From: JBBEAM01 sp040882845
Lineage (GTDB): Bacteria > Pseudomonadota > Alphaproteobacteria > Kiloniellales > DSM-21159
Assembly (NCBI GenBank): GCA_040882845.1
Contig: JBBEAM010000005.1
Location: 42,876-106,875 of the forward strand
DNA length: 64,000 nucleotides
Reading direction: 5' to 3'
Under the pieces are notes generated by a model. It saw only the letters and a list, made by a program, of their open reading frames with translations, was not told the DNA's origin and did no database searches. How positions within the stretch are numbered: the first letter of the stretch is position 1; each line of letters opens with the position of its first letter. A program made the position numbers and the translations under genes. Below, piece after piece: positions 57,805 through 64,000 of the stretch.

Positions 57805-58605
57805 CTAGACCGCCGCCTGCCCGGCCAGGTCCGCGAGGCAGGCGTCGTCCAAGGGGCTAAGCGGGGCGAAGTCGCGGTTGCAGTGATGCCAGTCGCGCTT
57901 TTCGCCGGTGCAGGCGTTGCTCACCGCGTTGTAGTTGAGATACCAGATCGCCCGCCGGTAGGGCGAGATGTTGGGCGCCGAGCCGTGCACGATGTTGCAG
58001 TGAAGGAAGGCGACCGACCCGGCTGGCCCGGTCAGCGCCTGGATGCCGGCTTCCTCGGCATAGCGCCGTACCACGGCGCGGTCGATCTCCATCACGGTGT
58101 AGCCCTGGGCGCCATTTTCCGGCGCCACTTCCTCGCTCATGCCGTGATGCTGGGACCCGGGAATCACCAGCAGCGGCGAGTTGACGGCACTGGCATCGTC
58201 GAGGAAGACCGCGACCATCAGGCAATGCGGCTCCGGCATGCCGTCCTCGCGGTGCCAGGTGCCGAAGTCCTGATGCCAGGACCACAGGCCGCCGGCGAAA
58301 TCCATCTTCGGGTTGAGCCGGGTCTGGTGGATATAGGCCTCCTCGCGCAGCAGCTGGTGGACCGGTTCCAGAACGCGCGGATGCAGCGACATCCGGCGGT
58401 AGGCCTCCTGAAAGGCATGGGCGCCATAGACCAGACGCACGGCCTGGCTGCCGTCCTTCTCGCGCACCACCTCCGGGCCCCGGCGGGCCAGCAGCTCAGC
58501 CAGACCACCGTTGAGAGTCGCGATCTCCGCCGCGCTGAAAAGCTCCGGAAAGAACAGGCAGCCCAGGCTATCGAATTCCTGGACCTGGCTCTCGCTCAGC
58601 TTCAT
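57805..58605 (-). CDS. EctD-like phytanoyl-CoA dioxygenase family protein, copy 2
   Basis: 266 residues from the ATG at 58605 (MKLSESQVQEFDSLGCLFFP); the longer open frame upstream only shadows the DUF6494 gene. It has 'LWSWHQDFGTWHREDGMPEP' (Fe ligands His and Asp) and 'LHCNIVHGSAPNISPYRRAI' (third His and 2-oxoglutarate Arg), closely matching the ectoine hydroxylase layout. It is clearly related to copy 1 at 53970. It is probably a small-molecule hydroxylase of unknown substrate. Confidence 0.86.
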   Translation of the reverse strand: MKLSESQVQEFDSLGCLFFPELFSAAEIATLNGGLAELLARRGPEVVREKDGSQAVRLVYGAHAFQEAYRRMSLHPRVLEPVHQLLREEAYIHQTRLNPKMDFAGGLWSWHQDFGTWHREDGMPEPHCLMVAVFLDDASAVNSPLLVIPGSQHHGMSEEVAPENGAQGYTVMEIDRAVVRRYAEEAGIQALTGPAGSVAFLHCNIVHGSAPNISPYRRAIWYLNYNAVSNACTGEKRDWHHCNRDFAPLSPLDDACLADLAGQAAV

Positions 58606-58665
58606 GCTTGCCCTCGTTTCGCCGCAGCGGTTATCCCTGCCCCAGCATAGCAAGAGGAAAGTGGC

Positions 58666-58872
58666 ATGAACGAGGAAGTCTTCAACATGGACCTCAGGAA
58701 GTTCCTGAAGAAGGTCGGCGTCACCTCCCAGCGCGAGATCGAGCAGGCGGTGCGCGGCGGCCTGGAGTCCGGCAAGATCTCGGCCCGCGACGCGGTCAAG
58801 GTCAAGGTGGTGCTGACCGTCGAGGGCCTGGACGTGACCCACGAGGTCGACGGCAAGATCGCGCTTTCCTGA
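58666..58872 (+). CDS. DUF6494 family small protein
   Basis: 68 residues, MNEEVFNMDLRKFLKKVGVT followed by 'SQREIEQAVRGGLESGKI' and 'VVLTVEGLDVTHEVDGKIAL'. The whole length fits the small DUF6494 family of alphaproteobacteria. AAGAGGAAAG lies before the ATG. Function is unknown. It is divergent from the EctD-like gene (60 bases between starts) and converges on the glycerophosphodiesterase gene. Confidence 0.85.
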   Translation: MNEEVFNMDLRKFLKKVGVTSQREIEQAVRGGLESGKISARDAVKVKVVLTVEGLDVTHEVDGKIALS

Positions 58873-58878
58873 CGCCGC

Positions 58879-59976
58879 TCACCGGCGCGGATAGGACGGC
58901 GGCTCCGGCAGGCCGTAGTCGGCCAGCACCGCCTTCAGGCGGTCCGGGTAGTCGGTGATGATGCCGTCCACGCCGAGCTCGATCAGCGAAGCCATGTCGG
59001 CGGGATCGTTGACCGTCCAGACCACCACCCGCAGCCCGACGCGGTGGGCGTCGCGCAGATCGACCTCCCGCAGATCGCGGAAGTAAGGCGACCAGACATC
59101 GCCGCCGGCACGCTTGACCAGCACCGGCAGCAGGCCCTCGGCCTGCTTGAGATCGTACCCGGCCAACCAGGGCGAGAGCCCGGCTTCACCGCGCCGGACG
59201 GTATCCATCCAGTCCTGCTCGACCGTGAGATAGGCGGTGGCGAGCTCGGGCGCCGCGGCCTGCACCCGCTGCAGGGTGCGCCAGTCGAAGGACTGCACTG
59301 TCGCCCGCTCCGTCACCCCGGCCTCCTCCAGCACCGCGATCAGGGCGTCCGCGAAGCTGTTGGGATCGGGCGTCAGCTCGGGCTGCGCCGGGGAAATCTT
59401 GGTTTCGATATTGTAGCGCACCGCCCCGCCACTTTGCACCTCGGCCTGGGCGATCGCCTCCGCCAGTGTCGGAACCGCCACCCCATCCAAACCCTGCTGC
59501 TCCGGGAAGCGGCTGGCGGCGCGGCTGCCCGGTGCGATTCGCCCGATATCGTAGCGCCGCAGCTCTTCCAGGCTCAGCGCGTTGACCGCCAGGTTCTCCC
59601 CGGCGAGCCAGGCGCCGTCCGGCCCACGCGTACGCGTTGGATCGAGGATCGGATCGTGCAGCACCACCGGCGTGCCGTCCGCCGTCATCACCACGTCGAG
59701 CTCCAGGGTGTGCACGCCGATTTCCAGCGCCCGGGCGAAGCCGGGCAGGCTGTTTTCCGGCGCCAGCCCGCGCGCGCCGCGGTGGCCCTGGACTTCGAAG
59801 ATCAGATAGCCCTCGGCCAGCTCCCTCTGCCGCTCATTCGGCCCCTGGAAGGCGAGCAGGCCCAGCCCGAGCAGCAGCAGGGTCATCACGATCCAGGCGA
59901 TGCTGTTCCCCGAAAGCCGGTGCCGGCGCTGCGGCGGCGGCGGGCCGCGGTGCGGCGGCGGTTCGCGCGGCGGCAC
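58879..59976 (-). CDS. Glycerophosphodiester phosphodiesterase
   Basis: 365 residues. A Pro/Arg-rich cytoplasmic start is followed by a membrane anchor (~26-43, 'WIVMTLLLLGLGLLAFQ') and a GDPD TIM barrel with 'VQGHRGARGLAPENSLPGFA', 'LELDVVMTADGTPVVLHDPI' (metal and catalytic His) and 'VVVWTVNDPADMASLIELGV'. It cleaves glycerophosphodiesters to glycerol-3-phosphate in the periplasm or at the membrane. It starts four bases after the PaiB-like stop. Confidence 0.9.
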   Translation of the reverse strand: MPPREPPPHRGPPPPQRRHRLSGNSIAWIVMTLLLLGLGLLAFQGPNERQRELAEGYLIFEVQGHRGARGLAPENSLPGFARALEIGVHTLELDVVMTADGTPVVLHDPILDPTRTRGPDGAWLAGENLAVNALSLEELRRYDIGRIAPGSRAASRFPEQQGLDGVAVPTLAEAIAQAEVQSGGAVRYNIETKISPAQPELTPDPNSFADALIAVLEEAGVTERATVQSFDWRTLQRVQAAAPELATAYLTVEQDWMDTVRRGEAGLSPWLAGYDLKQAEGLLPVLVKRAGGDVWSPYFRDLREVDLRDAHRVGLRVVVWTVNDPADMASLIELGVDGIITDYPDRLKAVLADYGLPEPPSYPRR

Positions 59977-59980
59977 GGCG

Positions 59981-60640
59981 TCAGTCCTCGGTCGTGGCGC
60001 GGCGGCGCATTTCGGCGGCGGTCGCCTGGGCCAGCGGGTCCTCGGGAAAGGCCTCGGCGATTCCCATAGCCGCCGAGAGTGCCTCCTCGGCCGGCTTGTC
60101 CTGGCTGAGCTTGGCTTTGGCCTCGAGCCGGGCGATCGGGATCTCGAAGGCGAGGATGGCGTTCTCCAGCCCCCGGCGTTTGCGCTCGTCGAGGCTCTGC
60201 AGCGACCAGGGCGCCGCCAAGGGCGCCTCGTGAGTCTCGACCAGGCGCGCCATCAGTGCCGAGGTCGCCGCCGGGTCGAGCAGCCGCGGCCTGCCATAGA
60301 GATGCACCGCCTGGTAGTTCCAGGTCGGCACCTTGCCGCCGGTCGCGTACCAGTTCGGCGAGACATAGGCGTGCGGGCCCTGAATGACCGCCAGGGCCTC
60401 GCCGCCGCTCTCCGCCAGGGTCTCGATAGCCGCGCACTGCGGGTTGGCGCGGGCGATGTGGCCGAGCAGGCGGCCGCCGGGGAAATCCTCGTGCCCCTCC
60501 TCCGGATCGTAGAGAAACGGCAGGTGCGTGGCCTCCAGTCCGGCAGCGGACTGGGTGACCAGCAGGCCGAAGTTATGGGCGGCGATCATCGCCGCGATCT
60601 CGGCGCGGTCCTGCCAGACGAAGGGCTTGGGTACGTACAT
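59981..60640 (-). CDS. FMN-binding negative regulator, PaiB-like
   Basis: 219 residues from the ATG at 60640 (MYVPKPFVWQDRAEIAAMIA), the canonical PaiB opening. It contains 'NFGLLVTQSAAGLEATHLPF', 'LLGHIARANPQC', 'VIQGPHAYVSPNWYATGGKV', 'PTWNYQAVHLYG' and 'RRGLENAILAFEIPIARLEA'. PaiB proteins fold like flavin reductases and were named for regulating protease genes in Bacillus; the role here is open. It lies between homospermidine synthase and GDPD on the same strand. Confidence 0.9.
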   Translation of the reverse strand: MYVPKPFVWQDRAEIAAMIAAHNFGLLVTQSAAGLEATHLPFLYDPEEGHEDFPGGRLLGHIARANPQCAAIETLAESGGEALAVIQGPHAYVSPNWYATGGKVPTWNYQAVHLYGRPRLLDPAATSALMARLVETHEAPLAAPWSLQSLDERKRRGLENAILAFEIPIARLEAKAKLSQDKPAEEALSAAMGIAEAFPEDPLAQATAAEMRRRATTED

Positions 60641-60710
60641 CGCGGTTCTCGCTGCTCTCCGGCGCGCAGTTGGGCGCAAGCGCCGGGAGATTGCAAGCCG
60701 TTCGAGGCGT

Positions 60711-62141
60711 TCAGCCGACACGGATGTTCTTGAACTGCCAGGGATCGTCTTCGTCGATGTCTTCGTCGAACAGCTGGCCGCGGTCCTGCAGCGGCGTCCA
60801 GTCGGTATAGGCGCCGATCAGCGGCTGCAGGTAAGGCGCCGCCACCTCCAGCACCCGGGCATGGTCCAGCTCCTCGGGTTCGACCAGGCCGCGGTTCGGA
60901 TTCTCGATCGCCCAGATCAGCGCGCCGAGCGCCCCGGCGGCGACCTGCAGCGAGGTCGCGTTGTTGCGCGGCGCAAGGCGGCGCGCCGCCTCCACCGTGA
61001 GCTGGGAGCCGTACCAGTAGGCGCCGGGCTTCGCCCCCATCAGCAGCACCCCGAGTTCGTCCATGCCGGCGACGATGTCGTCCATCATGATCCGGGTTTC
61101 CTCCGGCGGCGCCCAGTTGCGCCCGGCAGACTCCATGATCGAGAGCTTGGCATCGTCGGAAGGGTGGTAGGCGAAGTGGCAGGTCGGGCGGTAGACGACC
61201 TCTCCGCCCTCCTCCAAAGTCAGGTACTCGGCCAGCGAAACCGACTCGTCATGGGTAATCAGGAAGCCGTGGAAAGGCCCTTCGTTGGGCGCCCAGCTGC
61301 GCACCAGGGTCAAGGCCCCGGGCCGCTCCAGGTAGATCGCGCAGCCGTTGCCGAAGCCGTGGCGGCCGCCATCCTCGGGGAAGCTCTTCTCGTGGCTGCC
61401 CCAGCCGAGCTCGGCCGGCTGCAGGCTTTCCGAGATGAAGCCCTCGATCGACCAGGTGTTGGCGAAGACGCCCGGCTGGCGCGGAATCTCGGACACCTGG
61501 CTGTCGCGCTCGGCGATATGGATCGCCTTGATGCCGAGGCCGCGGGCGAGCGCCGCCCAGCCTGCGCGCGTCGCAGGGGGAGCGACCGCTTCGCCCTGGT
61601 CGCGGGCGATGTTCAGCAGCGCCTGCTTGACGAAGAGGTTGACCAGCCCGGGGTTGGCGCCGTGGTTGATCACCGCCGTCGGCCCGCCCGGCGGCACGCG
61701 GTCGCGGATCGCCAGGGTGCGGGCGCGGAAGGCGTAGTTGGAACGCTCCGAGGAGGACGCCCCCTCGGCGACGAACTCGCTCAGCCAGGGCTCGTTGCTG
61801 GTGTCGACGTAGAGCGCGCCGAGCGCCTGGCAGATCTCGACCAGATGGGCGCTGGAGACGTCGACCGAGAGGTTGAGCAGGGCGTCGCCGGGGCCGAGTC
61901 GCCGGGCCAGCTCGTCGCGGCAGTTGTCCGGGGTCAGCGCCAGCTGCTCGAAGGCCAGGCCCTCGGCCGCGGCAATCTCCCGTCCGCCGGCATCGGCAGC
62001 GAGGATCGAGAGCTTCTCCCGCGGCAGCTCGAGATGCCGGAACAGCAGCGGCAGGATGCCCTGGCCGATGATGCCGAAGCCCAGCATCAGCAGCCGCCCG
62101 GAGAAGGCGACGCGGGGGTTATCCTGCGCGGCGGCCGGCAA
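60711..62141 (-). CDS. hss: Homospermidine synthase
   Basis: 476 residues. The NAD Rossmann motif 'RLLMLGFGIIGQGILPLLFR' is followed by 'NLSVDVSSAHLVEICQALGA', 'YVDTSNEPWLSEF', 'INHGANPGLVNLFVKQALL', 'WSIEGFISESLQPAELGWGS' and 'YWYGSQLTVEAARRLAPRNN', all typical of bacterial HSS of the saccharopine dehydrogenase-like fold. It condenses putrescine units to sym-homospermidine, the main polyamine in many alphaproteobacteria. It starts 10 bases after sdhB and may share its transcript. Confidence 0.93.
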   Translation of the reverse strand: MPAAAQDNPRVAFSGRLLMLGFGIIGQGILPLLFRHLELPREKLSILAADAGGREIAAAEGLAFEQLALTPDNCRDELARRLGPGDALLNLSVDVSSAHLVEICQALGALYVDTSNEPWLSEFVAEGASSSERSNYAFRARTLAIRDRVPPGGPTAVINHGANPGLVNLFVKQALLNIARDQGEAVAPPATRAGWAALARGLGIKAIHIAERDSQVSEIPRQPGVFANTWSIEGFISESLQPAELGWGSHEKSFPEDGGRHGFGNGCAIYLERPGALTLVRSWAPNEGPFHGFLITHDESVSLAEYLTLEEGGEVVYRPTCHFAYHPSDDAKLSIMESAGRNWAPPEETRIMMDDIVAGMDELGVLLMGAKPGAYWYGSQLTVEAARRLAPRNNATSLQVAAGALGALIWAIENPNRGLVEPEELDHARVLEVAAPYLQPLIGAYTDWTPLQDRGQLFDEDIDEDDPWQFKNIRVG

Positions 62142-62151
62142 GAGGCCTAAA

Positions 62152-62931
62152 TCAGACCTTGCGCTCGACCATCAGCTTCTTGATCTCGGCGATGGCCTTG
62201 GCGGGGTTGAGGGACTTGGGGCAGGTCTTGGTGCAGTTCATGATGGTGTGGCAGCGGTACAGCCGGAAGGGGTCCTCCAGCGCGTCGAGACGCTCGCCGG
62301 TGTGCTCGTCGCGGCTGTCGGCGATCCAGCGGTAGGCCTGCAGCAGCACCGCCGGACCCAGGTAGCGCTCGCCGTTCCACCAGTAGCTCGGGCAGGCAGT
62401 CGTGCAGCAGAAGCAGAGGATGCATTCCCACAGCCCGTCGAGCTTCTCGCGCTCCTCGGGGCTCTGCGGCCGCTCGCGGCCCGGCGCCGGGGTAGAGGTC
62501 TTCAGCCAGGGCTCGATCGAGGAGTACTGCGCATAGGCCTGGGTCAGATCGGGCACCAGGTCCTTGACCACCGGCATGTGCGGCAGGGGGTAGACCCGCA
62601 CCTCGGCCTCGATCTCGTCGAGGTGTTTGGTGCAGGCCAGGGTGTTGGTACCGTCGATGTTCATGGCGCAGGAGCCGCAGACCCCCTCGCGGCAGGAGCG
62701 GCGGAAAGTCAGTGTCGGATCGACCTCGTTCTTGATCTTGATCAGGGCGTCGAGGACCATCGGCCCGCAGTCGTCCATGTCGATCTCATAGGTATCGACC
62801 TGGGGCGTCTTGCCGTCGTCGGGATTCCAGCGATAGACCTTGAAGGCGCGCACCTTCTTGGCGGCCTCGGGTCCGGGATGTTTCGTGCCCTCGCCGATCT
62901 TGGAGTTGGCGGGCAGTGTGAATTCGGCCAT
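62152..62931 (-). CDS. sdhB: Succinate dehydrogenase iron-sulfur subunit
   Basis: 259 residues. The [2Fe-2S] site is 'CREGVCGSCAMNIDGTNTLA' followed by CTKHL, and the 4Fe-4S/3Fe-4S sites are 'CILCFCCTTACPSYWWNGER' and 'CHTIMNCTKTCPKSLNP'. It passes electrons from SdhA to ubiquinone. A GGGGGAG site precedes the start. It is 20 bases downstream of sdhA. Confidence 0.97.
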   Translation of the reverse strand: MAEFTLPANSKIGEGTKHPGPEAAKKVRAFKVYRWNPDDGKTPQVDTYEIDMDDCGPMVLDALIKIKNEVDPTLTFRRSCREGVCGSCAMNIDGTNTLACTKHLDEIEAEVRVYPLPHMPVVKDLVPDLTQAYAQYSSIEPWLKTSTPAPGRERPQSPEEREKLDGLWECILCFCCTTACPSYWWNGERYLGPAVLLQAYRWIADSRDEHTGERLDALEDPFRLYRCHTIMNCTKTCPKSLNPAKAIAEIKKLMVERKV

Positions 62932-62951
62932 TCCGTGTCTCCCCCGGGCGC

Positions 62952-64000
62952 CTAGTAGACCCGCGCCTTCGGCGGGATGGCTTGGATTTCGTTGGTCAGC
63001 GGCTGCATGTGCACCGGGCGGGTGCCGGCGGTTATCTCGCCGGCGTCGTCGACGAAGACGATCGAGTGCTTCATCCAGTTCTCGTCGTCGCGGTCGGGGA
63101 AGTCCTCGCGGGCGTGGGCGCCGCGGCTTTCCTCACGCAGTCCCGCAGAGCCCACGGTCGCCACCGCCTGGTACATCAGGTTGTCGAGCTCCAGGGTCTC
63201 GACCAGGTCGGAGTTCCAGACCATCGAGCGGTCGGAGACCGAGAGATCGTCCTTGCGGCTCCACAGCTCGGCAAGCTTCTTCTTGCCCTCGGCCAGGCTG
63301 TCGCCGGTGCGGAACACAGCCGCGTGGCCCTGCATCGCCTTCTGCATCTCCAGGCGCAGGGCCGCCGTCTTGGTGCCGCCCTTGGCGTGGCGCAGGCGGT
63401 CGAGCCGCTCCAGCGCACGCTCGGCGGCATCGCTTGCCAGCGGCCGGTGGGTTTCGCCGGGAGTCATGGTCTCGGCGCAGCGCTTGCCGGCGGCGCGGCC
63501 GAACACCACGAGGTCGAGCAGCGAGTTGGAACCGAGGCGATTGGCGCCGTGCACCGAGACGCAGGCCGCCTCGCCGACCGCCATCACGCCGGGCACCACG
63601 GAGTCGGGATCGCCGTCCCTGGGCATCAGCATCTCGCCGTGGAAGGAGGTCGGGATGCCGCCCATGTTGTAGTGGCAGGTCGGCAGCACCGGGATCGGCT
63701 CCTTGGTGACCTCGACTCCGGCGAAGATCCGTGCCGTTTCAGAGATGCCGGGCAGGCGCTGGTGCAGGATCTCCGGGTCGAGGTGCTCCAGGTGCAGGTG
63801 GATGTGGTCGCCTTCCGGCCCGACGCCGCGGCCCTCGTTGATCTCCATGGTCATGGAACGACTGACCACGTCGCGGCTGGCCAGGTCCTTGGCGCTGGGC
63901 GCGTAGCGCTCCATGAAGCGCTCGCCCTCGGAGTTGGTCAGATACCCGCCCTCGCCGCGCGCGCCCTCGGTGATCAGGCAGCCGGCGCCGTAGATGCCGG
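62952..64000 (-). CDS. sdhA: Succinate dehydrogenase flavoprotein subunit, 3' part
   Basis: The gene enters from the right edge; about 350 C-terminal residues are visible, starting from 'GIYGAGCLITEGARGEGGYL' and running to 'TNEIQAIPPKARVY'. It contains 'EHLDPEILHQRLPGISETAR', 'LPTCHYNMGGIPTSFHGEM' and 'VHGANRLGSNSLLDLVVFGR' of the FAD-binding and capping domains. The catalytic Arg region is present; the N-terminal covalent-FAD His is outside the window. Order sdhA-sdhB is normal. Confidence 0.96.
   Translation of the reverse strand, partial: GIYGAGCLITEGARGEGGYLTNSEGERFMERYAPSAKDLASRDVVSRSMTMEINEGRGVGPEGDHIHLHLEHLDPEILHQRLPGISETARIFAGVEVTKEPIPVLPTCHYNMGGIPTSFHGEMLMPRDGDPDSVVPGVMAVGEAACVSVHGANRLGSNSLLDLVVFGRAAGKRCAETMTPGETHRPLASDAAERALERLDRLRHAKGGTKTAALRLEMQKAMQGHAAVFRTGDSLAEGKKKLAELWSRKDDLSVSDRSMVWNSDLVETLELDNLMYQAVATVGSAGLREESRGAHAREDFPDRDDENWMKHSIVFVDDAGEITAGTRPVHMQPLTNEIQAIPPKARVY

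Overview
This window is a high-GC stretch (mostly about 65-70% by eye) from an alphaproteobacterium, most likely in the Rhodospirillales/Kiloniellales neighbourhood. The gene orders rplU-rpmA-obgE-proB//proA-nadD-rsfS-rlmH-gpmA-envC-ctpA-(divergent polysaccharide deacetylase)-rppH, atpHAGDC, fsa-DUF484-xerC facing lpdA, and mdh-sucC-sucD-odhA-odhB are typical of that group. No rRNA, tRNA, CRISPR array, transposase or prophage was recognised. Genus-level assignment is not possible from the sequence alone.

Layout. 1-8.7 kb is a corrinoid one-carbon locus: three full-length MttB-superfamily methyltransferases without an in-frame amber (so not pyrrolysine enzymes), a cobalamin-binding protein, DUF1638 and 'virulence factor' companions, the 5' end of a methyltetrahydrofolate:corrinoid methyltransferase at the left edge, a DUF1289 protein, and a DadA-type FAD amino acid dehydrogenase. 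The likely role is removal of methyl groups from quaternary or N-methylated amines into tetrahydrofolate. 8.7-22 kb is a housekeeping block (ribosomal proteins L21/L27, ObgE, proline biosynthesis, NAD synthesis, ribosome silencing, cell-wall hydrolase control, RNA 5' decapping). It is interrupted between proB and proA by about 1.5 kb, part of it AT-rich, carrying three small unknown genes. 22-31 kb holds a ferritin-like protein, the F1 ATP synthase operon, a VOC protein and PriA. 31-33 kb is fsa-DUF484-xerC. 33-47.8 kb is the TCA block: lpdA, a four-gene insert (cysteine dioxygenase, CoA-ester lyase, TPR-methyltransferase, outer-membrane barrel), a hypothetical gene, then odhB, odhA, sucD, sucC and mdh. 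47.8-58.9 kb is more accessory: Fsr-like MFS with an AraC regulator, ZapE, SDR, a SAF-domain dehydrogenase, GNAT, two EctD-like Fe(II)/2-oxoglutarate dioxygenases, a GcvA-like LysR regulator, LysE exporter and MurI. 58.9-64 kb carries glycerophosphodiesterase, a PaiB-like protein, homospermidine synthase, sdhB and the 3' part of sdhA.

The most interesting signals are: (i) the three-paralogue MttB locus with Arg/Gly-rich N-termini; (ii) long lysine/alanine/proline-rich histone-H1-like tails on three unrelated housekeeping proteins (L21, the 2-oxoglutarate dehydrogenase E1 and malate dehydrogenase); (iii) the low-GC island splitting proB from proA, with two adjacent small proteins that look related; (iv) a dihydrolipoyl succinyltransferase with two lipoyl domains and two E3-binding-like segments; (v) structured leader, terminator and promoter arrangements around rplU, obgE and mdh-sucC. 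All assignments come from reading motifs and gene order; no database search was run.
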